The notes beneath the pieces are model-generated. The model did not search any database. It worked only from the letters and a program-made list of their open reading frames with translations, and was not told the origin of the DNA. Shown one piece after another: positions 51,103-60,627 of a DNA stretch of 64,000 nt. How positions within the stretch are numbered: the stretch's first letter is position 1; the number at the start of each line of letters is the position of its first letter. The position numbers and the translations under genes are program-made. The stretch is from Terriglobia bacterium (GTDB lineage Bacteria; Acidobacteriota; Terriglobia; Acidiferrales; UBA7541). Where the stretch lies: contig JAIQGG010000009.1 of assembly GCA_020072785.1 (NCBI GenBank), positions 1 through 64,000 of the forward strand, written 5' to 3'.

Positions 51103-52152
51103 TCACTTCTGCCGAAGCGCTCGCAAGAACCGCTGCATCTCTGCTTCCGTGCCAATCGTAATGCGCACAAACCCCGGCCCGATTTCTTTACTTCGCTCGC
51201 GCACCAGAATCCCCCGGCGCGCGAGCTTTTCGAATAATACCGGTCCGCCGGGCCCGAAATCCGCAAGCAAGAAATTTCCCGCGCTCGGATACGTCTTTAC
51301 GCCCAAACGCTTCAATTCCGCGGCGAACCATGCGCGCCGGCGTTTGACTTCCCGCACGTGCCTGCGCATCACCACCTGGTCGCGCACTGCGGCATCCGCG
51401 GCAACGAGTGCCGCCAGATTGACGGGGTAGGGAGGCATGGCGCGCCGCAAGAGCGCGAGCGACTTGGCGCAGGCAATCACTGCGCCCAGGCGCAAGGCTG
51501 CAAGTCCCGCAGCCTTCGAAAATGTTCGCGCCACAAACAACTGCGGATACCTGCGTATCCACGGGATGAGCGTCAGGCCGGAAAAGTCCGCATAGGCTTC
51601 GTCGATCACCACGGCAGTATGCGTCGCCGCCTTCAGAATCGCCTGCAACTGTGCCTTCCGGAGCAGCGTGCCCGTGGGATTATTGGGATTGGCGAGGAAC
51701 AGGACCCGCGGCCTTTTGCGCAACGCCAGAAGCGCGTCCGCGAGCGGAAACTCCATCTCGGCGTTGTAGCGCATGACGTCAATGCGCGCTGCAAAGATCT
51801 CCGCGTAGTAGCGGTACATCGGAAATGTCGGCTCGCAGATCAGAATGCGGCTCCCGGCATCCACGAAGGTGTCGAAGAAAACGCGCAGGGCATCGTCTCC
51901 GCCATTGGCCAGCAGCAGTTCTTGCGGGCGAACGCCGAAATAACGCGCCAGGCGCCGCGTGGGCGCTAGGTACTCGGGATACATGGCAAGCTGTTTCGCG
52001 CTCAGTTTCGCGAGGGCACGCAGCACCGCCGGAGCACAGCCCGCGGTGTTCTCGTTGAAATCCAGGCGCAGCTTGTTCCGCCGGCCCTCCGCGGGCGGCT
52101 CATAGGTGCGCCGTTCGAGGATGGCTCTGCGGACCGGCAACCGGACTTTCAT
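51103..52152 (-). CDS. hisC: Histidinol-phosphate aminotransferase HisC
   Basis: A 349-residue fold-type I PLP enzyme. Motifs are LDFNENTAGCAPAV, LANGGDDALRVFFD, FLANPNNPTGTL, VVIDEAYADFSG and the Schiff-base lysine in TFSKAAGLAALRLG. The start overlaps the hisD stop by four bases. Confidence 0.94.
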   Translation of the reverse strand: MKVRLPVRRAILERRTYEPPAEGRRNKLRLDFNENTAGCAPAVLRALAKLSAKQLAMYPEYLAPTRRLARYFGVRPQELLLANGGDDALRVFFDTFVDAGSRILICEPTFPMYRYYAEIFAARIDVMRYNAEMEFPLADALLALRKRPRVLFLANPNNPTGTLLRKAQLQAILKAATHTAVVIDEAYADFSGLTLIPWIRRYPQLFVARTFSKAAGLAALRLGAVIACAKSLALLRRAMPPYPVNLAALVAADAAVRDQVVMRRHVREVKRRRAWFAAELKRLGVKTYPSAGNFLLADFGPGGPVLFEKLARRGILVRERSKEIGPGFVRITIGTEAEMQRFLRALRQK

Positions 52153-53402
52153 CGCCGTACCTCCACGGCCTTCGCGTGCGCCAGCAATCCTTCGGCCTTC
52201 GCTAGGGTCCGGACATCCCCGGCCAGTCGGGCGAAGCCGCGCTGGCCGATGGATTGGACGCTGATGCATTTCACGAAATCGGCTGCGCAGAGGCCGCCGC
52301 GCATGCGCGCCCAGCCTCCGGTCGGCAGGACGTGGTTGCTGCCGCTCAGGTAGTCGCCCAGGGGCTGTGCGCCCCAGGGCCCCAGAAACACGGTTCCCGC
52401 CGCGCGGATCTTCTGCAGCAGCATTTGGGAATTGTCCGGGAGACTGAGGTGCTCCGGGGCAAAGCGGTTGACGAAATCGCATGCGGCGCCGAGCGAAGCG
52501 GCAAGCACGATGGCTCCCGTACGCCGCATGGACAGGTGTGCCGGATTGGCCGGCGGAAAACTCTTTAGTTGCGCCTCTGCTTCCGCAGCGACAGTCCGCG
52601 CGAGCTCCGCCGACGTGGTCACCAGATAGCTGCCCGCATCCGGCGCATGCTCCGCCTGGGCCAGCAGGTCCGCCGCAATCCAGCGTGGATTGCCCTTCGT
52701 CGCCAGGACGATGGCTTCCGTGGGTCCCGCCGGCAGATCGATCGCACAATCGCTGCTGACCAGCTGCTTTGCGGCGGTGACATAGCGGTTGCCGGGTCCA
52801 AAAATCTTGTCCACGCGCCGGATTTCGCGCGTTCCATAAGCCAGCGCCGCGATGGCCTGCGCGCCGCCAACCCTGGCTACCTCGGCGACACCGAGAAGCT
52901 TGGCCGCGGCCAGTAACTCCGCATTCGGTCGGGGGCAGACCACCACAATACGCGGCACTCCAGCTGCCAGCGCCGGAACTACGGTCATGACCAACGTCGA
53001 GACCAGGGCAAATCGCCCGCCGGGGATATAGCAGCCGATGGACTCGATGGGCCGGACCATCTGGCCGACCTTCACGCCCGGCTCGACGTCGAGCGTCCAC
53101 GGCCGGGGCAACTGTTTCTCGGCAACCCGCCGCACATTTCTGACGGAATGACGCAACGCCTGCAGGAAGTCAGCGCTCACTTCGCGGGCCAGGGCCCGCA
53201 TCTCGCGGCGCGCAATCCACACGCCCTCGCGCCGCAAATCCACTCCATCGAGTTTCTTGGCCCATGCCGCGAGAGCCACATCGCCGCGCTTGCGAACATC
53301 GGCAATAATCCGCGCGGCAATCCGCTCCGCCGCGGCGTCGCGCTGCTGGCGCGTCCGCAGAAACTGTTTCTCGAGCGCAGGGGTGAGTTTCAGGATGCGC
53401 AT
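52149..53402 (-). CDS. hisD: Histidinol dehydrogenase HisD
   Basis: A 417-residue zinc enzyme that oxidises L-histidinol to L-histidine. Recognisable segments are IGCYIPGGRFALVSTLVMT, VGGAQAIAALAYGT, KIFGPGNRYVTAAKQ, LLAQAEHAPDAGSYLVT with zinc ligands, and FAPEHLSL. It shares one base with the hisG stop (TAATG). Confidence 0.95.
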   Translation of the reverse strand: MRILKLTPALEKQFLRTRQQRDAAAERIAARIIADVRKRGDVALAAWAKKLDGVDLRREGVWIARREMRALAREVSADFLQALRHSVRNVRRVAEKQLPRPWTLDVEPGVKVGQMVRPIESIGCYIPGGRFALVSTLVMTVVPALAAGVPRIVVVCPRPNAELLAAAKLLGVAEVARVGGAQAIAALAYGTREIRRVDKIFGPGNRYVTAAKQLVSSDCAIDLPAGPTEAIVLATKGNPRWIAADLLAQAEHAPDAGSYLVTTSAELARTVAAEAEAQLKSFPPANPAHLSMRRTGAIVLAASLGAACDFVNRFAPEHLSLPDNSQMLLQKIRAAGTVFLGPWGAQPLGDYLSGSNHVLPTGGWARMRGGLCAADFVKCISVQSIGQRGFARLAGDVRTLAKAEGLLAHAKAVEVRR

Positions 53403-54274
53403 TACAGCACAATCTTGTTCAAGGGATACTCGACGATCCCCTGCGCGTTCGCGGCTTTGAGTTTGGGCAGAATCTGCCGCACCACCGCTTCCTCGATGAT
53501 CGTGTTCACCGCCACCCACTCGGAATCGCTCAGCGGCGATATCGTGGGATTCTTCAGCGCCGGCAGCACGCCGAGCACGGCCGCCAGATCCTCGCGCCGC
53601 ACGTTGAGCATCAGTCCCACCTTGCTGGCCGCAGCGATGGCCCCTTGCAGCATGAGGATCAGGTTTTCCGCCTTCTCGCGTTTCCAGGGATCCGCAGCCG
53701 CTGCGCGGTTCATGATGAAGACCGTCGCCGATTCGAGAATCGTATCGACGATGCGCAGGCGGTTGGCCCGCAGCGAGGATCCGGTCTCCGTCACTTCCAC
53801 GATGGCGTCGGCGAGCTGCGGCACTTTCACTTCCGTTGCGCCCCAGGAGAATTCCACGCGGGCCTGCACGCCATGCCGCGCCAGATACTTTTCGGTGATT
53901 TGCACCACCTCCGTTGCGATGACTTTGCCTTCCAGATCTTTCGGCGAGCGAATGGGCGAATCCTCCGGCACCGCGAGCACCCAGCGCACCCGCGCCAGTC
54001 TCTGTTTGGCGTAGACCAGCTCGGCCAGCTCCTCGACGGCCGCTCCGGTTTCGACGACCCAGTCGTGCCCGGTGATGCCGGCGTCCAGAGCCCCGGTCTC
54101 GACGTAGCGCGCCATCTCCTGCGCGCGCACCAGCAAGCATTCGATCTCCAGGTCGTCAATCGCCGGCACATAGCTGCGCGAACTCAGCGTGACCTTCCAG
54201 CCTCCGCGCGTCAAAAGGTCGATCGTCGCTTCCTGCAGGCTGCCCTTGGGGATTCCCAGCTTCAGCCGGCTCAT
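53402..54274 (-). CDS. hisG: ATP phosphoribosyltransferase HisG, long form
   Basis: A 290-residue enzyme of the first step (ATP + PRPP). The catalytic part has [30 protein letters not shown] and the PRPP loop region [20 protein letters not shown]. The extra C-terminal domain (about 215-290; [20 protein letters not shown]) is the histidine-binding allosteric module of the long form, so no HisZ is needed. It overlaps hisI by four bases. Confidence 0.95.
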   Translation of the reverse strand: MSRLKLGIPKGSLQEATIDLLTRGGWKVTLSSRSYVPAIDDLEIECLLVRAQEMARYVETGALDAGITGHDWVVETGAAVEELAELVYAKQRLARVRWVLAVPEDSPIRSPKDLEGKVIATEVVQITEKYLARHGVQARVEFSWGATEVKVPQLADAIVEVTETGSSLRANRLRIVDTILESATVFIMNRAAAADPWKREKAENLILMLQGAIAAASKVGLMLNVRREDLAAVLGVLPALKNPTISPLSDSEWVAVNTIIEEAVVRQILPKLKAANAQGIVEYPLNKIVL

Positions 54275-54660
54275 CGTTTGTTCTCCTGTCCATAAACTTT
54301 TTCCGGCGAAAAGGTCCGCTCAGAGCTCACCGTAACGCTTCCATCGCCGTCCATTTTGCGGAAAAAGCAGCTGCGGTAGCCTTCGTGGCAAACCCCGGGT
54401 CCGGCGGCTTCGACGCGCACGAGCAGCGCATCGGCGTCGCAATCCACGAGCAGCTCGCGTACTTTCAACACATGCCCGCTGGATTCGCCCTTCTTCCAGA
54501 GGCGGTTTCTGGAGCGGCTGAAGAACACGACCTCGCGGGTCCGCAGCGTCTCGGCCAGGGCCTCCGCGTTCATAAAACCGAGCATCAGCACGTCGCCCGT
54601 TCCATGATCCTGCACGATGGCCGAAACCAGACCGCCGCTCTTTTCAAATGCCATTTCCAT
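54271..54660 (-). CDS. hisI: Phosphoribosyl-AMP cyclohydrolase HisI
   Basis: A 129-residue zinc cyclohydrolase. Motifs are [57 protein letters not shown] and [13 protein letters not shown], which hold the zinc Cys residues. There is no fused HisE pyrophosphohydrolase, and none in the operon. The ATG at 54660 has AAGGGGG 9 bases upstream; a longer frame back to 54762 runs through the attenuator and is rejected. First structural gene of the operon. Confidence 0.93.
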   Translation of the reverse strand: MEMAFEKSGGLVSAIVQDHGTGDVLMLGFMNAEALAETLRTREVVFFSRSRNRLWKKGESSGHVLKVRELLVDCDADALLVRVEAAGPGVCHEGYRSCFFRKMDGDGSVTVSSERTFSPEKVYGQENKR

Positions 54661-54688
54661 GGTGCTTTCCCCCTTGAAACTATTGCCC

Positions 54689-54727
54689 AAAAACAAAAAA
54701 CCCGCTGGGGCTTTTTGCGCCAGCGGG
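54689..54727 (-). terminator. Attenuator terminator before hisI
   Basis: On the minus strand CCCGCTGG (54727-54720) pairs with CCAGCGGG (54708-54701) over 8 bp, followed by a U run broken by one G. It lies between the His leader peptide and hisI, the classical place of an attenuator. Confidence 0.85.
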
Positions 54728-54772
54728 CCGATGAGTGCTTTGTTTAGCGAATCGCTATGCACACCTCATCGG
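54728..54772 (-). promoter_or_regulatory. Candidate upstream hairpin of the his attenuator
   Basis: CCGATGAG (54772-54765, within the end of the leader reading frame) is complementary over 8 bp to CTCATCGG (54735-54728), which directly abuts the terminator stem. A ribosome at the leader stop codon would cover the first arm, whereas one stalled on the His codons would leave it free. How this helix competes with the terminator is inference. Confidence 0.55.
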
Positions 54773-54829
54773 GCGCGGCGTGTGGCCGTGATGATGATGA
54801 TGCGCCCGGCGGTTGCGTGTGCTGAACAT
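54755..54829 (-). CDS. hisL: his operon leader peptide
   Basis: A 24-codon frame, MFSTRNRRA followed by five consecutive His codons, then GH and a short tail to a TAG stop. Six of seven codons in the centre encode histidine, as in proteobacterial his leader peptides. The predicted transcription start is only about 5 bases upstream, so the leader mRNA is almost leaderless. Scarce charged tRNA-His would stall the ribosome here and allow read-through of the terminator downstream. Confidence 0.88.
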   Translation of the reverse strand: MFSTRNRRAHHHHHGHTPRPMRCA

Positions 54830-54840
54830 TGCGAAGGAAG

Positions 54841-54869
54841 AGAATAAAGAATCTCCGCGGGTCTGTCAA
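54841..54869 (-). promoter_or_regulatory. Promoter of the his operon
   Basis: Minus strand: -35 TTGACA (54869-54864), 17-base spacer, -10 TATTCT (54846-54841). This is a near-consensus sigma70 promoter. The expected start point is about 54834, five bases before the hisL ATG. Confidence 0.82.
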
Positions 54870-54957
54870 TGCGAAGATTTCGAAAATTCAGCGTTGGCGC
54901 TGGATGCACCCGGAAGTTTGTGCGCGAGCAGGCATTCCGGGAAAGCGGTACGGAAAC

Positions 54958-55710
54958 TCACATGGGCGGAGCTTCGATCTGAATGGGCTGGTTCCAATCC
55001 GAATAACTGGTAACCATGCCACCACTGCCCATGCTCACGGCCACCGGCAGATGCTGATTCGGCTCGATGCACACCGTATAGCGCAAACCGTTATTGCCAT
55101 GCCGCTGCCCGGCGCTTCCGGGCAGCTTGAGATTCACCATCCACTGCTGGCAATTGCCGCTGCTGGTCCCGACGAAGGCTCCGCGGGCAATGTCTGCATT
55201 TTCCGACATTCTTGCCAGAAGGGTTACCTGTTCCCGGCCTTCATTCATCACCGCCCAGGGGGCGGGCTCGCCCGGGTTCTCTCCACAAGGGGACCATCCG
55301 CTTGGCGGGGTGTCCTGCACAGTCCAGGTGCCATCCTGCTGCTCAACGTACGCCTTGTTGGCGATGCGGACCGCATGGAAGGCGCGGTCGCCAATGGTGG
55401 TGGTGAAGCGCTCACGGTCCGGACAGGAAACCTCGATTAAGGTCTCGAGAGGATGGCCCGGATGCAGGCGCAATACGATCTTCATGCGGTAGCTCTTCGC
55501 ATTTTTTTTGGCATCAAAGGAGCGCTGAATTTCTGTTTTGCCCGTTGTGAAGCTCGCTTTTACGCCGGCCAGCAGCTTCTGCGTGTAACCAGGCTCTGTA
55601 ACGGCCACGCCGCTCAGTGTCGAAGGGCGTGTTGCAGAAGCGCGAATGAGCGCAATGGCTACGGCCATGAGCGCGATCACTCCGGTGGCTATTAAGATGA
55701 CTTTCTTCAT
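54958..55710 (-). CDS. Secreted or membrane-anchored protein of unknown function
   Basis: 250 residues. An N-terminal hydrophobic helix (VILIATGVIALMAVAIALIR) anchors or exports it. The rest is beta-rich with four Cys (SCPDRE, PCGENP, NCQQWM, VCIEPN). It has no haem motif. I do not recognise the family; a LolA/LppX-like lipid- or ligand-binding fold is one possibility. AAGGAAGGTAACC precedes the ATG. It is the last gene of the cytochrome cluster, 30 bases after the 12-haem cytochrome. Confidence 0.6.
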   Translation of the reverse strand: MKKVILIATGVIALMAVAIALIRASATRPSTLSGVAVTEPGYTQKLLAGVKASFTTGKTEIQRSFDAKKNAKSYRMKIVLRLHPGHPLETLIEVSCPDRERFTTTIGDRAFHAVRIANKAYVEQQDGTWTVQDTPPSGWSPCGENPGEPAPWAVMNEGREQVTLLARMSENADIARGAFVGTSSGNCQQWMVNLKLPGSAGQRHGNNGLRYTVCIEPNQHLPVAVSMGSGGMVTSYSDWNQPIQIEAPPM

Positions 55711-55740
55711 GGTTACCTTCCTTCGCTCGCGCCAGTCTCT

Positions 55741-57609
55741 TCAGTAGGACTCATTCTGATGATCCTCGCCATGGCAGCGCAGAGAACAGGAGCCGTGTCC
55801 GGGACTGGTTCGGGTGAACTGCAGCACCCCTTGGCTGTTGGGCGCGACAATGCTGCGGTCAAAATTTATCAGCATGGGCGCAGACGAAGCGTGGGGATCA
55901 TGACACGTGGAACAAGCGGCGCGTTGTTCCACAACGTGCAGGCTATGTTTTCCGAAACTGCGGTCCGCTAGCACGCTGTTCTGAACCTCGTGGCACTTAT
56001 CGCACAACGCGTAATTGGATAGCGTGTAGGTCACTCCGGAACCGTTGCTCCCCGGCGTGGCCGGCGGGGGTTCCATGGTGTCGCCGCGCTCCAGGATGTG
56101 CGGCAGATTGGACCCGTGCGGCCCGCTGGGGAGGTTGCCGGAAATACCCAGATTCCGCCCTGTGTCGCTGTTGTGGCAGTCGGTGCAGTAAATCTGGCTG
56201 CCACCGGAAAGCGGCCGGCTGGTGACCGGCGCGCCACTGGAATTCGTCACGTTTGTCCGCAGGCTCGGCACTTCGACCAGCGACAGATCGCGCGCCCGGG
56301 TCACCGGATGAAAGGAGGTGCTCAGCGTGAACTCGACGCGCGTGTTATAGGCGTTCAAGTTTCCGGCGTCGAATTGCCGCTGCGGATTGCGTCCGTAGCC
56401 GATGCCTGCCGTGCCGTAATCGAGAGCCTGCGGCTTATTGGCGCTATCGCCGTGGCACTTGAAGCAAATTTCATATTCGTTGACGGCTTGCGGCAGGAAC
56501 GAATTGCCCGCGGACTGGCCTTTTACGCCGAGCAGAGCCCCACTCACCAAAGGAGGCTGTGCCGTGACGCTACTGGCGATGTGAGGGTTGTGGCAGTCCG
56601 TGCACTCCGCATGGCGAGGCAGTCCCACGCCGGTTTCCGGAAGCGGATGCGCCGCGGAATTGGGACTTTCGGCGGCATCATGCGAGGAAGGCGTTAGCAG
56701 CACCGGGTGCTTGTAGGTCTTGCCCAGAAACTCCGTTTTGATATTGCGGTCGGTCACCGTGCCGTCGTGGCACTGGAAGCAGACGTTTTCTTCCGTTTGT
56801 TTCATTAGGCGCTGCGAAACCTGAGGCGCGTGCGGGCGATGGCAGCTCTCGCACCCGTTATTCCTGACTCCCGTGTATCCGGTGTGCGCTCCCTGGTCTT
56901 GCGTGTAGCGAAGGTCTTCCACCGGATCGGGCGGCCGGCTGTGCACCGAACCATCCCAGCCAATTTTCTGGTGGCAGGTCAGGCACAGGCTGGAGGCCTG
57001 GTTGGACTTCACCAGGAACTTGCGCGTAATCGGATCGGCGTCTTCCCGATGCGGATCGTGGCAGCTCGTACATTGCAGTTTGCCGCTTCGATCGAGGCGG
57101 ACGGGATCGGATGCCGGGGGGTTCAGAGTTTCCGGACCGGGTTGCGGCACAAAACTGAACGGATGGTCATTGCCAAAGGTCTGATCACCGGCAAGATTGG
57201 ACGCGGAACTGGCCGGCAATGTGTAGCCGTTGCCCTGAACGAAAGCAATGGCTCCGTCATTGACCGTGTCACCCAGAGCAATGGTCCCATCATGGCAACT
57301 GAGGCAAAGCTTGGAAATGTCTTGCGGCTGGATGGCGGTAACCGTGGATTGCAGCGTGCTGCTGCTGTAGGTGGGAAAATCCTGCGTCGACAGCCGGTGA
57401 TTCCACAGATAGTTACCCGGCGAGGCATTGTGGGGCGTGTGGCAGAAGACGCATGCGTCATCCGTGGACGAAGAACGGACCTGAGCAGAAGATCCCGCGC
57501 GAAAATCGTGCTTGCTGTTCAGGATGGCCGATTTGTTGCCGGTTTGAGCGTTGACCGCGGGCGCGATGCCCGCCAGCAACAAGAACGCGAAGTGTCTTGC
57601 GCCTCGCAC
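55741..57609 (-). CDS. Multihaem c-type cytochrome (12 haem motifs)
   Basis: A 622-residue exported cytochrome with signal peptide FAFLLLAGIAPAVNA. Eleven CxxCH motifs are present (CVFCH, CLSCH, CTSCH, CLTCH, CESCH, CFQCH, CTDCH twice, CFKCH, CDKCH, CSTCH). A twelfth, C-terminal site reads CSLRCH, a CX3CH variant. Repeats of the CHDPH type recall doubled-CXXCH cytochrome c3-like modules. A GTG start directly follows the stop of the NHL gene. Together with the barrel and two more cytochromes it could form a transmembrane and extracellular electron wire. Confidence 0.9.
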   Translation of the reverse strand: MRGARHFAFLLLAGIAPAVNAQTGNKSAILNSKHDFRAGSSAQVRSSSTDDACVFCHTPHNASPGNYLWNHRLSTQDFPTYSSSTLQSTVTAIQPQDISKLCLSCHDGTIALGDTVNDGAIAFVQGNGYTLPASSASNLAGDQTFGNDHPFSFVPQPGPETLNPPASDPVRLDRSGKLQCTSCHDPHREDADPITRKFLVKSNQASSLCLTCHQKIGWDGSVHSRPPDPVEDLRYTQDQGAHTGYTGVRNNGCESCHRPHAPQVSQRLMKQTEENVCFQCHDGTVTDRNIKTEFLGKTYKHPVLLTPSSHDAAESPNSAAHPLPETGVGLPRHAECTDCHNPHIASSVTAQPPLVSGALLGVKGQSAGNSFLPQAVNEYEICFKCHGDSANKPQALDYGTAGIGYGRNPQRQFDAGNLNAYNTRVEFTLSTSFHPVTRARDLSLVEVPSLRTNVTNSSGAPVTSRPLSGGSQIYCTDCHNSDTGRNLGISGNLPSGPHGSNLPHILERGDTMEPPPATPGSNGSGVTYTLSNYALCDKCHEVQNSVLADRSFGKHSLHVVEQRAACSTCHDPHASSAPMLINFDRSIVAPNSQGVLQFTRTSPGHGSCSLRCHGEDHQNESY

Positions 57610-58695
57610 TCAGCGGCCTCCCCCTCCGCCGGCCCTCGGGCGGAAGATCTCGACGCGGCCGTTCTGGCCATCGGCCACGTAGATTTTGCCTTCCTTGTCC
57701 AGGGCGATGCCGGTTGGCAGAAAGAACTCTCCCGGGGCGCTTCCGGTATTGCCGAAAGCAAAGAGCATCTGTCCGTCAGGGTCATAGGCCTGCACGCGGT
57801 CGTTTCTTCCTTCCACGACAAGAATGCGGCCCTGGCTGTCGACGACAATGCCCTTGGGCTTGTCGAACTCCCCGGAGTGGTCGCCCAATTGTCCGAATGC
57901 GGAGAGAAAGTTTCCGGAGGCATCCAGGTGCTGCACGCGGGAGTTGAGGGAGTCTACGATCCACAGAGTTCCGTCGGCGCCGATGGTTATGTGCGTCGGA
58001 TAATTGAACTCTACCGGGCCCTTTCCTGGCTTGCCGAAGCGGTTCAGCACTTTGCCGTCAGCGTTGAGCACCACCACGCGCATGGACACGGTATCCACCA
58101 CATATAGAATGTCCTGCTGGCGATCGATGGCCAGTCCCGTGCAGCGCTTGAAGATGCTCTCGTCGTTTCCCAGTCCGCCAAGCGTCCTCAGGAACTTGCC
58201 GTCCGGCCGGAAGACGAAGATGCGGGAGCGGCCGGAGTCGGTGACATAGATGCGGCCCTGGCTGTCGAGGGCGACGGCAATCGGAGAAAGGAAGGGGTCT
58301 GAAGCCGGTGGGTGAAGCTGTTTGTACTGGTGTCCGGCGCTGTCGAACATGTGCACGACCTGGCCCTTCGTGTCGGCCACCAGAACCCGGCCATTTGCAT
58401 CTACCGCAATTCCATGGGGCAAAACCATGCGGCGGTGGTCGTCTTCCAGCCCCAGCACCTTTTTGAGGAAGCGTTTGAAACCTGACGGCCGGCCCTTCAC
58501 GTCCGCGGGACTGCGCAGGGAGCCCAGGTAATCCACGGGCCCTAAGGAGACCGGCGCGGTGGGTGTGGGTGGCGTGGTGGAAGAAGAGGCGGTGACGGCG
58601 ATGGCCAGCACGAGCGCGCCCGCAACGGCAATTATGATTGGCAGCGCGACCTTTGTCTTGCGGTTCATGATGGCTACCGCTTTCCCCTTTCCCAT
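57610..58695 (-). CDS. NHL-repeat beta-propeller protein
   Basis: A 361-residue protein. One N-terminal helix (ALPIIIAVAGALVLAIAVTA) precedes about six NHL repeats from residue 90 (LPHGIAVDANGRVLVADTKG, LSPIAVALDSQGRIYVTDSG, FNYPTHITIGADGTLWIVDS, FDKPKGIVVDSQGRILVVEG, FLPTGIALDKEGKIYVADGQ). It probably acts as a periplasmic or surface scaffold for the cytochromes. The start may be ATG 58668 instead. Confidence 0.85.
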   Translation of the reverse strand: MGKGKAVAIMNRKTKVALPIIIAVAGALVLAIAVTASSSTTPPTPTAPVSLGPVDYLGSLRSPADVKGRPSGFKRFLKKVLGLEDDHRRMVLPHGIAVDANGRVLVADTKGQVVHMFDSAGHQYKQLHPPASDPFLSPIAVALDSQGRIYVTDSGRSRIFVFRPDGKFLRTLGGLGNDESIFKRCTGLAIDRQQDILYVVDTVSMRVVVLNADGKVLNRFGKPGKGPVEFNYPTHITIGADGTLWIVDSLNSRVQHLDASGNFLSAFGQLGDHSGEFDKPKGIVVDSQGRILVVEGRNDRVQAYDPDGQMLFAFGNTGSAPGEFFLPTGIALDKEGKIYVADGQNGRVEIFRPRAGGGGGR

Positions 58696-60576
58696 TCAGA
58701 AAATCCTGAAATCCCTGCCAATTCGCAGGTACCACATCGCCAAACGATTGCCCGTCAGGCCTGTAATCACGATCACGTTGTTTATATTACGGGAGTAGCC
58801 CCCTTCCAGCGAAAACCGGCCGAGACGGTAGCGCGCACTGGCCTGCAGATAGTTGTAGGTCTGGTCTGAAGCAACCAATTGTGTATCTTCCTTGCGCCAC
58901 GAGAATAAGACGTCCAGTCGGCGCTCCGGCCTTCCGATAATACTCAGGCCTTGGCTATGGGTAGTGCGGTCGAGCAGCGGAGTAGCCAGCAGCTGACTGA
59001 TGGGCAGCGGAATCACCAGGAACTGGCGGTCGATCAGACCAAGTGGGAAGAGGGCGCCAGCGCCGTCCATGAAAGAGCTGGTGAAAGCGAGTGAGAACAG
59101 GCGCTGGTCGGCTTGGATGGAATACGTGGTGCTCTTGCTGCGGGTGTTCCCGCTGACGTTCAGCAAATCCACCTGGGAGTATTCCGCACCGCCCCGCAGC
59201 CGGAAGTATTTTACGATGTGGGTCTCCGCTTCCACTCCCACACGCTTTTCAGCGGTGAACCCGCCGATCTGCTCCACCAGATTGAGCCGGGTATCCTGAG
59301 CGGACCCCGTGAGGCGCACGGAGCGCACGTTGCCCCAGCCGATACGTCCAAGGAAGCTATTCGACCAGGAGTTTGGCGAACGAGCCAGTGTCGTGCCCGC
59401 CAGCTGAAAGCGGCCGGTGTAGGCTCCCATCAGGTCAAAATGGTGCCAGCGGCGCTCCGCGGAGACGGTGGAGGCGGTTTCCGTGAAGGAGGTCCGGCTC
59501 TCGAGCACTCCGGTGACAGGAGTTGAGCGTATGGTTCGGACTTCTTGCGTCAAGCGCAGCCCTTCGAATAGACGGTAACCCACCCGCCCGCTGACCGCGT
59601 GCGAGACGCTGGAAACAAGGGAGAGCACCTGGATGGGACCTCCTCCGGGGACCACCACGTTGCCGAACCCCGCGCCCTCGAAGTCCACCTGAGTAAACGC
59701 ATAGCCAGCATCCAGCGATACCCGCGGACTGAGCTGCACGTTAAAGGTCACGTTGTTGGTGAACTCACTGTTGTCGCTTGTACCGTCACCCCCAAGATGG
59801 TCATGCCGCCACACCTCGCGGTTATCGAACAGCAGGCGCGCCTTGTTGTCCCAGAAAGTGCGATTGAGATTGAAGCCTGCAGCGCGAGTGGAATTATCAA
59901 ATAGACTATCCTGGCTGATCTGGGAGACACCGGCCGAATTGCCCTCGCCAACGGAAAAATTCCCCGCCCAGTGCCAGTCCTTCCAGAAGTCGGAAATGCC
60001 CAGGTTGAAGGCCTTCTCATCGTAAGTGCGGTCGGCGAACGACGTGGGCACATGCACCGCGCTGCCGTATTCCTGGAACGATGCGGTGATCCGGGGCAGG
60101 CTGGGGAACAGCATGTCCCACTGTACGTCGAGCCGGGAATTGTCATCGGTCTGATCCAGACCGAGCCCGCTGACCCCGTGGTTGTTCTTTGTGTAACTCG
60201 CCCGCAGCGGCACGTGGCTTTTGGGCAGAAAAACTCCGCCCAGGGCCAGGTTGATGCCTCCGGTGCTCAGGTCTCCGCGATCGGAGGTGTTGGCCCCTTT
60301 TTGAAAATTGAAGCCGGCATTGAGGCGCAGGAACCTGGGATCGAACAGAAAGCCGTCGCTATTCAGGCGAAAGTCGCCCACTGGAAAAAGCTGGCCGGCC
60401 TCTGTCTTTTGCCCCACCATGCTCTGCGTGGTATGGGTGATGCTGATCCCGGCAAATCCGGTGACATGCCAGCGCGGAGGCTCGTAGCCGGAATACTGGG
60501 CGTGCGCCAGCGTGCTAACCAACAGCGCCAGGGCTATGCTCAGCAGGATGGTCCGAATTGGTTTGGCGCTGGTCAT
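58696..60576 (-). CDS. Outer-membrane beta-barrel protein of a porin-cytochrome cluster
   Basis: A 626-residue protein with signal peptide ILLSIALALLVSTLAHA and then alternating amphipathic strands to the end; the last residues, YLRIGRDFRIF, have a terminal Phe as BamA substrates do. No plug or TonB features and no haem motifs. Its size fits the large sheath porins (MtrB/PioB or OmbB type) that hold a multihaem cytochrome in the outer membrane, though primary sequence similarity could not be judged. It is flanked by cytochromes on both sides. Confidence 0.75.
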   Translation of the reverse strand: MTSAKPIRTILLSIALALLVSTLAHAQYSGYEPPRWHVTGFAGISITHTTQSMVGQKTEAGQLFPVGDFRLNSDGFLFDPRFLRLNAGFNFQKGANTSDRGDLSTGGINLALGGVFLPKSHVPLRASYTKNNHGVSGLGLDQTDDNSRLDVQWDMLFPSLPRITASFQEYGSAVHVPTSFADRTYDEKAFNLGISDFWKDWHWAGNFSVGEGNSAGVSQISQDSLFDNSTRAAGFNLNRTFWDNKARLLFDNREVWRHDHLGGDGTSDNSEFTNNVTFNVQLSPRVSLDAGYAFTQVDFEGAGFGNVVVPGGGPIQVLSLVSSVSHAVSGRVGYRLFEGLRLTQEVRTIRSTPVTGVLESRTSFTETASTVSAERRWHHFDLMGAYTGRFQLAGTTLARSPNSWSNSFLGRIGWGNVRSVRLTGSAQDTRLNLVEQIGGFTAEKRVGVEAETHIVKYFRLRGGAEYSQVDLLNVSGNTRSKSTTYSIQADQRLFSLAFTSSFMDGAGALFPLGLIDRQFLVIPLPISQLLATPLLDRTTHSQGLSIIGRPERRLDVLFSWRKEDTQLVASDQTYNYLQASARYRLGRFSLEGGYSRNINNVIVITGLTGNRLAMWYLRIGRDFRIF

Positions 60577-60627
60577 GGAAAATTTGGGAGGGGGCAGCGA
60601 GGCTAAGCGCCCCCCTCCCTCGTGGTT

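Noticed and set aside
54661-54762. N-terminal extension of hisI
   Set aside because: It would translate through the attenuator terminator stem and U run; the ATG at 54660 has a good ribosome site and fits the family.
54781-54800. Run of ATG/CAT triplets as a simple tandem repeat
   Set aside because: Better explained as the consecutive His codons of the his leader peptide on the minus strand.
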